26,240 bases of DNA, taken from positions 1-26,240 of the forward strand of contig DAOTYE010000025.1 of assembly GCA_034434915.1 (NCBI GenBank), written 5' to 3'. Below the pieces are notes generated by a model. It worked only from the letters and a program-made list of their open reading frames with translations. It was not told where the DNA came from and did not search any database. The translations under genes and the position numbers were made by a program. Every line of letters begins with the position of its first letter. Position 1 is the stretch's first letter. Positions 1 to 8,414 of the stretch are shown here, piece after piece. This DNA is from DAOTYE01 sp034434915 (lineage in GTDB: Bacteria; Chloroflexota; Dehalococcoidia; Dehalococcoidales; RBG-16-60-22).

Positions 1-153
1 CTTAAGAACAGACCGGAGCAGGTGCATATCGTCATCACCGGACGCCGCGCACCGAAGAAACTTATTGAAATTGCTGATACCGTTACCCAGATGAGGAACA
101 TCAAGCATGCCCTGGAGAAAGGGATAAAGGCGCAAGCCGGGATGGAGTTTTAA
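1..153 (+). CDS. cobO: Cob(I)yrinic acid a,c-diamide adenosyltransferase, C-terminal end (partial)
   Basis: Only the last 50 codons are present; the gene enters from the left edge. The visible tail has the typical CobO/BtuR ending: an ITGRRAPKKLIEIAD stretch, then VTQMRNIKHALEKGIKAQ and GMEF before the stop. In the family this ATP-dependent enzyme adenosylates the cobalt of corrinoids in the cytoplasm. The position directly before cobB and cobQ (17 bases to the next start) supports the corrinoid assignment and one transcript. The N-terminal P-loop lies outside the window, so its integrity cannot be judged. Confidence 0.85.
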   Translation, partial: LKNRPEQVHIVITGRRAPKKLIEIADTVTQMRNIKHALEKGIKAQAGMEF

Positions 154-170
154 GGCTCCACTGAGGATGT

Positions 171-1547
171 ATGGGTGCGATTGTTGTGGCGGGCGTTACC
201 AGCGGCGTGGGCAAGACCACTGTGGCGGCGGGTCTCATGGGAGCACTGCGCCGCCGGGGGTTCAAGGTTCAGCCCTTCAAGACCGGTCCGGACTATATTG
301 ACCCCATGTACCATACCCGGGTGACCGGAGAACCTTCGCGCAATCTGGACACGTGGCTCCTCTCCCGCGAGGCCGTGATTGAGCTATTCTCCCGCGCCAT
401 GAGGGGAAAAGACATGGCGGTGATAGAGGGCGTGATGGGGCTTTATGACGGTCGCTCGGCACTGGGAGAGGAAGGCAGTACAGCGGAGCTCGCTAAAATC
501 CTCGGCGCACCGGTCCTGCTGGTGGTGGACAGTCAGAAGGCGGCGCGCAGTCTGGCGGCGATGGTCACCGGCTATAAAACTTTTGACCCTGCGGTGCGGA
601 TTGCGGGCGTCATTTTGAACGGCATCGGGAGCAGTCAACATTTTGAAATGTGCGCCCAGTCCATAGAGCAGTGCACCGGCACGCCGGTATTGGGCTATCT
701 GCCGCGGAAAGAGGAGCTTTCTCTCCCAGAGCGACATCTGGGGCTGGTGCCCACGGTGGAAGGCGCCGTGAATGATGACTTCTTTGCCAGACTGGTAGCG
801 CAATGTGAAGCCACTTTTGATATCGTCAAGATTGTACGGCTCGCAGAGCAAGTGCAGACGCCGCAAGTTGAACCTGCCTTATTCCCGGTGAAAAGGCAGC
901 CCAAGAAAGCCATGATTGGCTTGGCGCAGGACATGGCATTCAGCTTCTACTACCAGGACACGCTTGACCTGCTGGAAGCCTGGGGAGCTGAGCTGGCGCC
1001 GTTCAGCCCCCTGCAGGACAGCGCATTGCCCCGGGGCGTTTGCGGGTTATATATTGGCGGAGGCTTTCCTGAACTCTATGCCGCCGGGCTGGCTGAGAAC
1101 ATATCGCTGAAAACGGCAATCCGGCAGGCTTTCAGACAGGGTATGCCCGTTTACGGCGAATGCGGCGGGCTGATGTACCTCGGCACTGCCCTGCGCGATT
1201 TTGAAGGGAAAGTTCATGACATGGTGGGTGCTATTCCCGTTTCTTCACAGATAGCCAGCCCGCGCCTGAGCCTCGGCTACCGCACGGTGCAGGCGCTCAA
1301 CGACGGACCGCTCCTGAAGAAAGGTGAGACAGTCCGCGGTCATGAGTTCCACTGGTCCGTGCTGGAGAACACGTCCGTGGACGCGAACGCGTACCGGATT
1401 ATTGACAAGAACGACCGACTTGAGGGATTTCAGGTCCGTAATCTGCTGGTATCCTATGTCCATCTTCACATGGGCAGTTTGCCCTCAATGGTGGGGCGGT
1501 TCATAGATAGCTGTGAGCGATTTCATAACGGACAGGGGAGAGCATGA
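171..1547 (+). CDS. cobB: Cobyrinic acid a,c-diamide synthase
   Basis: 458 residues, normal length for CobB/CbiA. The family amidates the a and c side chains of the corrin ring with glutamine and ATP. The N-terminal synthetase domain begins with a P-loop (GVTSGVGKTT, about residues 8-17), followed by the substrate-site stretch FKTGPDYIDPMYH (36-48) and EGVMGLYDG (86-94). The C-terminal class I glutamine amidotransferase domain has IGGGFPELY (295-303) and the nucleophile Cys331 in YGECGGLMYLG. A conserved RGHEFHWS stretch and a final histidine-containing strand (LHMGS) complete that domain. The ATG at 171 gives the usual N-terminus and has a short GAGG just upstream. The 3' end overlaps cobQ by four bases, indicating translational coupling. 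Confidence 0.93.
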   Translation: MGAIVVAGVTSGVGKTTVAAGLMGALRRRGFKVQPFKTGPDYIDPMYHTRVTGEPSRNLDTWLLSREAVIELFSRAMRGKDMAVIEGVMGLYDGRSALGEEGSTAELAKILGAPVLLVVDSQKAARSLAAMVTGYKTFDPAVRIAGVILNGIGSSQHFEMCAQSIEQCTGTPVLGYLPRKEELSLPERHLGLVPTVEGAVNDDFFARLVAQCEATFDIVKIVRLAEQVQTPQVEPALFPVKRQPKKAMIGLAQDMAFSFYYQDTLDLLEAWGAELAPFSPLQDSALPRGVCGLYIGGGFPELYAAGLAENISLKTAIRQAFRQGMPVYGECGGLMYLGTALRDFEGKVHDMVGAIPVSSQIASPRLSLGYRTVQALNDGPLLKKGETVRGHEFHWSVLENTSVDANAYRIIDKNDRLEGFQVRNLLVSYVHLHMGSLPSMVGRFIDSCERFHNGQGRA

Positions 1548-3055
1548 CCGGCAGGCTACTGATGGTGCAGGGCACCGCCTCCCATGTGGGCAAGAGCATC
1601 CTGGTGACCGCACTCTGCCGCATCTTCAAGCAGGACGGCTATGCCGTTGCCCCTTTCAAAGCGCAAAACATGTCCCTCAACTCGTTTGTCACTCCTGACG
1701 GCGGGGAAATCGGCAGAGCCCAGGCGGTGCAGGCTGAAGCCGCAGGCATAGCTCCATCTGTGGAGATGAACCCCATCCTGCTCAAGCCTGAGGCGCACAG
1801 TCGCTCTCAGGTGGTGGTGCTGGGGAAGGTGAGGGCATCAGTGGCGGCGGGAGAATACTATATGATGAAGGCGGAGCTATTCCCGGTGGTAACGGAGGCG
1901 CTGGAGAAACTGCGGTCTCGGTATGACATTGTGGTGATTGAAGGAGCGGGGGGTGCGGCGGAGGTGAATTTTGCCCGGACGGAGATAGTTAACATGGGTT
2001 TTGCCAGGCACTTTCAGGCGCCGGTGCTCCTCGTGGGGGACATTGAGCGGGGCGGGGTCTTTGCCTCCCTGCTTGGAACGCTGTGGCTTCTTGAGCCGGA
2101 CGACGCGCGCCTGGTAAAAGCCCTCATCATCAACAAGTTCCGCGGGGATATCAAGCTCCTTGAGCCCGGCGTGAAGTTCCTGGAAGAAAAATCAGGCATT
2201 CCCGTGGCGGGCGTCATCCCGTATTTTGACCACATACACATTGCTCAGGAGGACTCAGTGGCGCTGGAGCAAAGCCGTCCCCGGCAGAAAGGGCTGATGG
2301 ACGTGGCAGTCATCAGGGTCCCCCATATCTCCAATTTTGACGACTTTGACCCGCTGGCTCAGGAGAGCGATGTGCGGGTGCGCTTTGTCAAATCGGTGGC
2401 AGACCTCAATAGCCCTGACCTGATTATCCTCCCGGGAAGCAAGACCACGGCGGCGGACTTGAACTGGCTGAGAGAAAGCGGGCTGGCAGACCGCATCATT
2501 GAGCTCTTCCAGCAGGGCGCTTTTGTCATCGGCATCTGTGGCGGCTACCAGATGCTGGGGGAGTACATAGATGACCCGGAGCAGGTGGAGTCAAAGGTCA
2601 AACGTCAGCGTGGTCTGGGGCTTTTACCGGTGACCACCACGTTTCTGCCGGAGAAAGAGACACACCAGGTGGAGGGCATTGTTATCACGGATGAGGGGTT
2701 ACTGAGCCGGGCGGGAGATATGCATTTTACCGGCTATGAGATTCACATGGGGAAAACTGAGCTTTCCGGCGGGAAACCCGCTTTCTGCATCCGCACGCGC
2801 TCCGGTAAGCACTGCGACAGTTCAGACGGGTGCATTGAGGGTACTGCCATGGGGACATATATCCACGGGCTTTTCCACAACCAAGGACTGCGCCGCGCCA
2901 TCCTGAACCATATTGCGCAGGGTAAGGGATTTACACTTAGTTTCAGCGATAGTAAAGACCAGGGAGGCGAATATGATAAGCTGGCGGAGCTGGTCCGCAA
3001 CAGCCTGGATATGAGCCTTATCCGCCGCATCGCCGGCTTGAGCAAAGGTGAATAG
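1544..3055 (+). CDS. cobQ: Cobyric acid synthase (adenosylcobyric acid, glutamine-hydrolysing)
   Basis: 503 residues, a usual length for CobQ/CbiP. The family amidates side chains b, d, e and g of adenosylcobyrinic acid a,c-diamide. Visible marks are an N-terminal P-loop-like GTASHVGKS (10-18), the CobQ signature PFKAQNMSLNSFVT (about 36-49), IEGAGGAAEVN in the synthetase domain, and a C-terminal glutamine amidotransferase domain with its nucleophile Cys near residue 332 (GICGGYQMLG) and the downstream GYEIHMG and YIHGLFHN stretches. The start lies in ATGA shared with the cobB stop and is preceded by a GGGGAGAG ribosome site. This gene appears to end the corrinoid block: no further cob gene follows and a new promoter lies about 20 bases downstream. 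Confidence 0.94.
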   Translation: MTGRLLMVQGTASHVGKSILVTALCRIFKQDGYAVAPFKAQNMSLNSFVTPDGGEIGRAQAVQAEAAGIAPSVEMNPILLKPEAHSRSQVVVLGKVRASVAAGEYYMMKAELFPVVTEALEKLRSRYDIVVIEGAGGAAEVNFARTEIVNMGFARHFQAPVLLVGDIERGGVFASLLGTLWLLEPDDARLVKALIINKFRGDIKLLEPGVKFLEEKSGIPVAGVIPYFDHIHIAQEDSVALEQSRPRQKGLMDVAVIRVPHISNFDDFDPLAQESDVRVRFVKSVADLNSPDLIILPGSKTTAADLNWLRESGLADRIIELFQQGAFVIGICGGYQMLGEYIDDPEQVESKVKRQRGLGLLPVTTTFLPEKETHQVEGIVITDEGLLSRAGDMHFTGYEIHMGKTELSGGKPAFCIRTRSGKHCDSSDGCIEGTAMGTYIHGLFHNQGLRRAILNHIAQGKGFTLSFSDSKDQGGEYDKLAELVRNSLDMSLIRRIAGLSKGE

Positions 3056-3071
3056 TCGCCGCTTCTTATTG

Positions 3072-3100
3072 TTGCCAGCCTCTTTCATTTCTGTTATCCT
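3072..3100 (+). promoter_or_regulatory. Sigma70-type promoter of the 2-oxoacid oxidoreductase operon
   Basis: TTGCCA at 3072-3077 matches the -35 consensus at 5 of 6 bases. A 17-base spacer separates it from TATCCT at 3095-3100 (4 of 6). A TG one base before the -10 (3092-3093) makes it an extended -10. It sits in the 106-base gap between cobQ and porG, about 60 bases before the GTG start, the right place to drive the operon. This is consensus matching only. Confidence 0.5.
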
Positions 3101-3123
3101 TTTAAGGGATTATGCCTCTTGTG

Positions 3124-3148
3124 TTTCAGGCGAACTGTCGCTCTGAAA
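3124..3148 (+). promoter_or_regulatory. Leader hairpin before porG
   Basis: TTTCAGGCGA (3124-3133) pairs with TCGC-T-CTGAAA (3138-3148), giving ten base pairs with one bulged T and an ACTG loop. The hairpin ends 13 bases before the GTG start, next to the weak ribosome site. It could affect initiation or mRNA stability. It has no T-run, so it is not an intrinsic terminator. Confidence 0.4.
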
Positions 3149-3161
3149 GAAGTGGAAAACT

Positions 3162-3719
3162 GTGCAGGAAATCATCTGGCATGGGCGTGGTGGGCAGGGG
3201 GTGGTAGCGGCATCCTCAATCATGGGCACCGCTCTTGCGCTTTATGAGGGGAACTATGCCCTGTCCATTCCCAGGTTCGGTGGGGAGCGGCGGGGTGCGC
3301 CGCTGATTGCTATCACCCGCTTTGCAAAAGCTCCCCTGCGCCGGCGCGACCTCCAAGCCGACCCGGACTACATCGTGATTCTTGATGACACGCTGGTTTC
3401 TCTGGCAGTGAAGGACCTGAACCATGAGAAGCCCCGCCACATCATCGTCAATTCCAGAAGGAAAGCGGCAGAGTTGGGACTGGACACATGGCAGAATTGT
3501 ACCATTGTGGATGCGGAAACAATTGCTCTGGAACTGCTGAATCGCCCCATCGTCAATACAGTCATGGTGGGCGTGTTTGCCGCCGCCACAGGGCTGGCTG
3601 TGCTTGATTCAGTGAGGAAGGCGGTGGCAGAAGTCCTGCCTCCTGAACTTGTCACAAAGAACATTGTGGCGGCGGAAAAAGGTTTTCAGGCGGCGCTGGC
3701 TGCAAAAAGGAAAGGATAG
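3162..3719 (+). CDS. porG: 2-oxoacid:ferredoxin oxidoreductase, gamma subunit
   Basis: 185 residues, normal for the stand-alone gamma subunit of four-subunit pyruvate/2-ketoacid ferredoxin oxidoreductases. The N-terminus WHGRGGQGVVAAS (5-17) is the family hallmark of the CoA-binding gamma domain, followed by the conserved PRFGGERRGAP loop near residues 38-48. The complex oxidatively decarboxylates a 2-oxoacid to acyl-CoA and reduces ferredoxin, or runs in reverse for carboxylation. The GTG start was chosen because it gives the exact family N-terminus. It is the first gene of an operon with porD three bases downstream. The substrate (pyruvate, 2-ketoisovalerate or an aryl 2-oxoacid) cannot be decided from this subunit. 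Confidence 0.9.
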   Translation: MQEIIWHGRGGQGVVAASSIMGTALALYEGNYALSIPRFGGERRGAPLIAITRFAKAPLRRRDLQADPDYIVILDDTLVSLAVKDLNHEKPRHIIVNSRRKAAELGLDTWQNCTIVDAETIALELLNRPIVNTVMVGVFAAATGLAVLDSVRKAVAEVLPPELVTKNIVAAEKGFQAALAAKRKG

Positions 3720-3722
3720 CAG

Positions 3723-4013
3723 ATGTCTCCTCCGCGCAAAGTCAGCAAAACTGTTCCCGGACCGCATTGGAAAGCGGGTGAAACCGGGGTCAATATTGGC
3801 GAATGGTTCAGCCAGGAACCTGTTTTCACGGAGAAATGCACCTACTGCCTGCTGTGCTGGCTCTATTGTCCTGATGGCGCCATCAGGCGGGAGGACAGCA
3901 AAAAACTGCTCACTGTGGAGCCATTCTGTAAGAACTGCGGTATCTGCGTGGAGGTCTGCCCGGTCAAGGCGGTGGTGATGGTGCCCAAAGCTGAGAAGAA
4001 AGGCAAAAGTTAG
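3723..4013 (+). CDS. porD: 2-oxoacid:ferredoxin oxidoreductase, delta subunit (2x[4Fe-4S] ferredoxin)
   Basis: 96 residues. Two ferredoxin cluster motifs are complete: CTYCLLCWLYCP near residues 40-51 and CKNCGICVEVCP near 69-80, each with three close cysteines and a fourth before proline. This is the electron-output subunit, carrying electrons from the beta-subunit cluster to ferredoxin. The N-terminal extension before the first cluster (about 38 residues, with EWFSQEPV) is typical of PorD. The ATG follows an AAAGGA ribosome site and lies three bases after the porG stop. It ends one base before porA, so the subunits are very likely made together. Confidence 0.92.
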   Translation: MSPPRKVSKTVPGPHWKAGETGVNIGEWFSQEPVFTEKCTYCLLCWLYCPDGAIRREDSKKLLTVEPFCKNCGICVEVCPVKAVVMVPKAEKKGKS

Positions 4014-4014
4014 C

Positions 4015-5193
4015 ATGGGCGAAAAGAAATTTATCACCGGCGATGAGGCAGTGGCTTATGCCGTGAAGCTGGCGCGGGTGAAAGTGGTCTCCGCCTATCC
4101 CATCACGCCGCAGACGCCCATCGTGGAGCGCATCGCCAAATTCATTGCCGATGGCGAGCTTGAGGCGGACTATATCCGCGTGGAGAGCGAGCATTCCGCC
4201 ATGGCGGGCTGTCTGGGCGCATGCATGGCTGGCGTCAGGTCTTTCACTGCCAGCGCCTCCCACGGGCTTGCCTATATGCACGAGATGCTGAGCTACGTCG
4301 CCGGAGGGAGGTTCCCCATCGTGCTGGCGGTGGCGAACCGCTCCATAGGTCCGCCTTGGAGCATCTGGGGAGAACAGCAGGACTCCATCCAGCAGAGGGA
4401 CACCGGTTTTATCCAGCTTTATGTGGAGTCGGCGCAGGAGGCGTTTGATACCGTCCTGCAGGCATTCAAAATTGCGGAAAATCCGGAAGTTTTTACGCCG
4501 GTGATGGTCTGCCTTGACGGCTTCCATGTCTCCCACACGGAAGAACTGGTGGAAATCCCGGACCAGGCTGAAATTGACCAATTTCTCCCGCCATTCACTC
4601 CTAATGCTCTTCTCAATCCCGATGAGCCGATGAGCCTGACCATGGGCGCCAGCGACCGGCTCTACACGAAGTGGCGCTATGAGCAGTTTCAGGCAATTCA
4701 GGCGGCGGCTAAGGTGATTGAAGCGGTGGACAAAGAGTACGGCAAGCTGTTTGTCCGGTCTTATGGCGGTCTGGTGGATGCCTACCGTTGTAAGGGTGCG
4801 GATGTCATTGTAGTCACGATGGGAGGATTAGCCACCGGCGCGGCGAAGGAAGCGGCAGACGCCCTGCGGAAAGCCGGCATAAAAGCAGGGGTGCTGAAAG
4901 TGCGCGCTTTCCGCCCCTTCCCGGCTGAGGCGGTGCGGAAACATCTGGCATCAGCTAAGCAGGTAATTGTGATTGACCGGGACTGCTCTTACGGCTACGA
5001 GGGTGCTCTCTGCTCTGAGGTCAAGGCGGCGCTCTGCGGTCTTCAGCCATGCCCGCAGGTCACTAACTTCATCGGCGGGATAGGCGGCGCAGATATAACG
5101 CCGGTAGATGTGCAGGTCCTCGTTAAGAAAGTGATTAAAACAGCCCCGCATAAGCCCGGCGGCATTGTCTTTCAGTACCAGGAGGAGAAATGA
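4015..5193 (+). CDS. porA: 2-oxoacid:ferredoxin oxidoreductase, alpha subunit
   Basis: 392 residues, the length usual for PorA. The N-terminal pyrimidine-binding domain of the thiamine diphosphate enzyme is recognised by GDEAVAYAVKLA, SAYPITPQTPIVE (about 26-38), VESEHSAMAGCLGACMAG, and the loop ANRSIGPPWSIWGEQQDS. The C-terminal domain has VVTMGGLATGAAKEA and KVRAFRPFPAEAV, typical of domain II. Together with the beta subunit it forms the active site for 2-oxoacid decarboxylation. Its end overlaps porB by ATGA, and the GGAGGAG ribosome site of porB lies inside its last codons. The residues resemble pyruvate and branched-chain 2-oxoacid enzymes; substrate choice is open. Confidence 0.92.
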   Translation: MGEKKFITGDEAVAYAVKLARVKVVSAYPITPQTPIVERIAKFIADGELEADYIRVESEHSAMAGCLGACMAGVRSFTASASHGLAYMHEMLSYVAGGRFPIVLAVANRSIGPPWSIWGEQQDSIQQRDTGFIQLYVESAQEAFDTVLQAFKIAENPEVFTPVMVCLDGFHVSHTEELVEIPDQAEIDQFLPPFTPNALLNPDEPMSLTMGASDRLYTKWRYEQFQAIQAAAKVIEAVDKEYGKLFVRSYGGLVDAYRCKGADVIVVTMGGLATGAAKEAADALRKAGIKAGVLKVRAFRPFPAEAVRKHLASAKQVIVIDRDCSYGYEGALCSEVKAALCGLQPCPQVTNFIGGIGGADITPVDVQVLVKKVIKTAPHKPGGIVFQYQEEK

Positions 5194-6092
5194 AAATTAC
5201 TGAGATTGCTCAGGAAGAATATATCACGGGGTCGCTGAGCTGTGCCGGCTGTGCGGAGTTGCTGGCTGTCCGCCTGGCGCTTAAGGTGCTCGGCAATCGG
5301 GTGGTGCTCATCGTCCCCGCCGGCTGTATGAGCACGGTGAACTGCTACTATCCTCAGCTACCGTTCCGCGTGCCCATGTTTGTGGGACCGTTTGCCGCCA
5401 CGGGCGCAATTCTTTCCGGGGTGAGCGCCGGCTTCCGCATGCGGGGAATCAAAGATGTTCACGTGGTGGGGCTGGCGGGAGATGGTGGGACGGCAGACAT
5501 CGGGCTGGCATCTCTTTCTCAGGCAATCGTCGGCAGAAGGAAGTTCATCTATATCTGCCTGGACAATGAAGCTTATATGAACACCGGCATCCAGTGGAGC
5601 TCCACCACTCCTTACGGCGCCATCACCACGACGACTCCTCTTCCCGAGATTGTCAGAGAGTCAGAGCAAAACAAGAAAGACCTGTTCAGCATCGTCATCG
5701 CCCACCGTATTCCATATGCGGCGACCGCCTGTCCGTCTTACCCGTTTGATTACATGGAGAAGGTTAAGCGGGCGGCGGCGACCGATGGACCGTCTTTTAT
5801 CCACGTGCTGACGCCGTGCCAGTCAGGGTGGGGTTTCCCCAGCAGTAAGACGATAGCAATGGGCAAGATGGCGGTGGAGAGCGGGATGTGGCACCTGTGC
5901 GAATATCGCAACGGCAAGCTCTCCTTCAGCTATGTCCCGAAGAATAAAATACCGGTCGCAGACTATGTTAAGATTCAAACCAGGTTCCGGAGGATGAAGC
6001 CAGAGCACATTGACCGTCTGCAAAAGTTAGTTGACGAACGGTTACAGGCAATGCAGGAGATGATAAGTGAACCGGCGGAGGTGGCACCATGA
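5190..6092 (+). CDS. porB: 2-oxoacid:ferredoxin oxidoreductase, beta subunit (TPP and [4Fe-4S] binding)
   Basis: 300 residues, standard PorB length. Cys18 and Cys21 (LSCAGCAE), Cys46 (PAGCMST) and Cys210 (LTPCQSGW) occupy the positions of the proximal [4Fe-4S] cluster ligands. The thiamine diphosphate/Mg motif is GDGGTADIG (98-106) with DNEAYMNTGIQWSSTTP (125-141) closing it, almost the textbook PorB sequence. The protein binds TPP and passes electrons to porD. It starts inside the porA stop (ATGA) and its own stop overlaps the next start by four bases, so the downstream dehydratase-like gene is coupled to it. No missing ligand is seen. Confidence 0.94.
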   Translation: MKITEIAQEEYITGSLSCAGCAELLAVRLALKVLGNRVVLIVPAGCMSTVNCYYPQLPFRVPMFVGPFAATGAILSGVSAGFRMRGIKDVHVVGLAGDGGTADIGLASLSQAIVGRRKFIYICLDNEAYMNTGIQWSSTTPYGAITTTTPLPEIVRESEQNKKDLFSIVIAHRIPYAATACPSYPFDYMEKVKRAAATDGPSFIHVLTPCQSGWGFPSSKTIAMGKMAVESGMWHLCEYRNGKLSFSYVPKNKIPVADYVKIQTRFRRMKPEHIDRLQKLVDERLQAMQEMISEPAEVAP

Positions 6093-7591
6093 GGACGTCA
6101 GAGCAGTACCGTGCTGACCTGAAGAAAATGAAGCCCAATCTCTACATCGGCGGCGCGAAGGTGGGAAGAGAAGACCCGCGCATCCAGCCGGGCATCAATG
6201 TCATGTCAGTGACCTTTGATTTAGCTCGCGACCCGGCATGGGCGGAGCTGATGACGGCGGTTTCACCGCTCACCGGGAAAAAGACTAACCGCTTTGCTTA
6301 CCTGCCACAGGATGCCTATGACCTGATGCAGAAGCAGAAGATGATACGCCTGCTCGCCCAGCGGGTAGGCGGGTGTATCCAGCGGTGCATGGGCTATGAT
6401 GCGCTCATTGCGCTGTCAATTGCCACCAAAGAGATGGATGACAGGTATGGCACGGAATACCATCGTCGTTTTTTAGATTACCTGAAAATGTATCAGGAGC
6501 GGGACCTCACCGCCGCCTGCGCCCAGACCGATATGAAAGGCGACCGCATCAAGCGCCCCCACGAACAGCCTGACCCTGATGCCTATGTCCATATTGTGGA
6601 GCGGAGGGATGATGGCATTATCGTGCGGGGGGCGAAAATCAGCATCACCATGGTGGCTTACTCTGATGAGGTTATCGTTGTCCCCACCCGCGCGCTGACT
6701 GAAGCGGATAAGGATTATGCCGTTGCCTTTGCCCTGCCGGCTGACTGGGATGGCATCAAGCTCATCACCCGCCCGGTGTCCGTCCGCCAGAGAAAGTCCA
6801 TCACCTGCCCCTTTGCCGAGATGGGCGTTTCCGATTCCATGGTCGTTTTTGATAACGTGTTCGTGCCCAGGGAGCGGGTCTTCATGTGCGGCGAATGGGA
6901 GTTCGGCAGAAGGCTGGCTCTCCTTTTTGCCAACTCGCACCGTCACAGCTATTCCGGCTGTAAACCGGCGGTCTCAGACATCCTCTGCGGGGCGACCGCG
7001 CTGGTGGCTGAGGCAAACAACATTGACAAAGCCTCACATGTCAGAGAGAAGCTCTCTGAGTTTGCCGGCGCGGCTGAGCTTGCCTACGCCGCAGGCATCG
7101 CCAGTGCTATCTATGGACAGAAGACCTCAGCGGGCACCTTTTTCCCCAATCCGGTCTATGCCAACGTAGGGCGGCGGCTCACCGGCGAGACCATCTTCCA
7201 CGAGTTCAACCTGCTGGCGGAGATTGCCGGGGGGCTGTCAGTCACCCTGCCGTATGAAGACGAGTTCATGGCAGAAGAAACAAAATCGCTGATGGAGAAA
7301 TACATCGTCCGCAACCCTGCTATCTCCCCGCAGGACTCGCACCGCATCTGGCGGCTGGTGGAGAACCTGACCGCCTCCTCAATGGCGTGCTGGTATGAGA
7401 TTGCCGGTGTGCACGGCGGCGGCTCCCCGGTAATGGAGACCATCGCCCTGAACCAGGACTTTGATTATGAGGCGCGCAAGAAAATCGCCCGCTACCTTGC
7501 GGGCATAGATAAGGAGCTTGACCAGTCCCGGTTTCTGCAGGAACAGCCCACGCTGTGCCTGAAGGAGGAAAAGGAAGATGAGCCGGGGTAA
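6089..7591 (+). CDS. 4-hydroxybutyryl-CoA dehydratase-like [4Fe-4S]/FAD protein (HpaB/AbfD superfamily)
   Basis: 500 residues, close to AbfD (about 490). The superfamily includes flavin 4-hydroxyphenylacetate 3-monooxygenases and the oxygen-sensitive 4-hydroxybutyryl-CoA dehydratase/vinylacetyl-CoA isomerase. Here Cys96 and Cys100 (GGCIQRCMGYDA), His284 and Cys291 (HRHSYSGCK) keep the spacing of the four AbfD cluster ligands (Cys99, Cys103, His292, Cys299 in the Clostridium aminobutyricum enzyme). Tyr288 and Lys292 match the active-site Tyr296 and Lys300. This argues for a radical dehydratase rather than a monooxygenase. The start lies in ATGA with the porB stop behind a GGAGG site, placing it in the oxidoreductase operon. 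The exact substrate is uncertain; other hydroxyacyl-CoA compounds are possible. Confidence 0.82.
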   Translation: MRTSEQYRADLKKMKPNLYIGGAKVGREDPRIQPGINVMSVTFDLARDPAWAELMTAVSPLTGKKTNRFAYLPQDAYDLMQKQKMIRLLAQRVGGCIQRCMGYDALIALSIATKEMDDRYGTEYHRRFLDYLKMYQERDLTAACAQTDMKGDRIKRPHEQPDPDAYVHIVERRDDGIIVRGAKISITMVAYSDEVIVVPTRALTEADKDYAVAFALPADWDGIKLITRPVSVRQRKSITCPFAEMGVSDSMVVFDNVFVPRERVFMCGEWEFGRRLALLFANSHRHSYSGCKPAVSDILCGATALVAEANNIDKASHVREKLSEFAGAAELAYAAGIASAIYGQKTSAGTFFPNPVYANVGRRLTGETIFHEFNLLAEIAGGLSVTLPYEDEFMAEETKSLMEKYIVRNPAISPQDSHRIWRLVENLTASSMACWYEIAGVHGGGSPVMETIALNQDFDYEARKKIARYLAGIDKELDQSRFLQEQPTLCLKEEKEDEPG

Positions 7592-8387
7592 GTATCTGGA
7601 CAAATTCCTGCTGAGCGGACAGGTGGCGCTCATCACCGGCGCCAGCCGGGGAATCGGGCGGGAGATTGCTCTGGGCTTTGCCGAAGCGGGAGCGGACATT
7701 GTGCTGGCAAGCCGCAAATTGCCGGACCTGGAGGCGGTGGCGAAGGAGATAACCGCGGTGGGCAGGAAAGCCCTGCCGGTGGCGGCGAACATCCGCAATA
7801 TTGATGAAGTTATGTCTCTGGTGAAAAAGGCGGTTGAGGAGTTTGGCAGAATTGACATTCTGGTCAATAACGCCGCCACTAACCCGGTATTCGGGTCGGT
7901 GTTCAAGATGGATGAAAGAGCCTGGGAGACTACCATCGGGCTGAACCTTAAAGGCTACTTCTTCCTGAGCCAGGCAGTGGGGCGGATGATGAAAGAAAAG
8001 GGCGGCGGGCGCATCATTAACATCGCCTCAATTGACGGCATCAGACCGCGCTTGGGCGCCTCGCTCTACGCCATCAGCAAAGCCGGGGTCATCATGCTCA
8101 CCCAGGCGCTTGCCCAGGAATGGGGACGATACAATATCAGGGTTAACAGCATCGCTCCCGGTGTGGTCCGGACCAGGTTTTCCGAAGCTCTGGTGAACAA
8201 CCCCACCATCCATGCCAGCACGCTTGACAGCACGGCTCTGGGCAGGATAGCGGAAGCTGAGGAAATCGTGGGGGCGGCGCTTTTCCTGGCTTCTGAAGCG
8301 TCAAGCTATCTTACCGGTCAGACCATCGTCATTGACGGCGGGCATTTTGCTTACGTGCAGACGCTGGCGAAAGATTTGCCCGCTTAG
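7578..8387 (+). CDS. SDR family dehydrogenase/3-ketoacyl reductase type
   Basis: 269 residues, classical short-chain dehydrogenase. The Rossmann motif TGASRGIG lies at 20-27, NNAA at 97-100, and the catalytic tetrad is Asn123, Ser151, Tyr164 and Lys168. The second strand ends in LASRK, so the acidic residue that favours NAD is replaced by Ser-Arg, suggesting NADP(H); this is inference. The start overlaps the preceding dehydratase-like gene by 14 bases behind a strong GGAGG, so it is translated from the same mRNA. It probably oxidises or reduces a hydroxyacyl intermediate of the same pathway, but SDR specificity cannot be read from sequence. It ends 27 bases from the convergent fdhE; that gap holds only a weak CGGGT/ACCCG inverted repeat. 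Confidence 0.85.
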   Translation: MSRGKYLDKFLLSGQVALITGASRGIGREIALGFAEAGADIVLASRKLPDLEAVAKEITAVGRKALPVAANIRNIDEVMSLVKKAVEEFGRIDILVNNAATNPVFGSVFKMDERAWETTIGLNLKGYFFLSQAVGRMMKEKGGGRIINIASIDGIRPRLGASLYAISKAGVIMLTQALAQEWGRYNIRVNSIAPGVVRTRFSEALVNNPTIHASTLDSTALGRIAEAEEIVGAALFLASEASSYLTGQTIVIDGGHFAYVQTLAKDLPA

Positions 8388-8414
8388 TGATAGCCGGGTG
8401 GTATCAGCGTGTTT

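Noticed and set aside
6089..7591. Assignment as 4-hydroxyphenylacetate 3-monooxygenase
   Set aside because: All four Fe-S ligands and the Tyr/Lys pair of 4-hydroxybutyryl-CoA dehydratase are present, and the operon is of anaerobic type.
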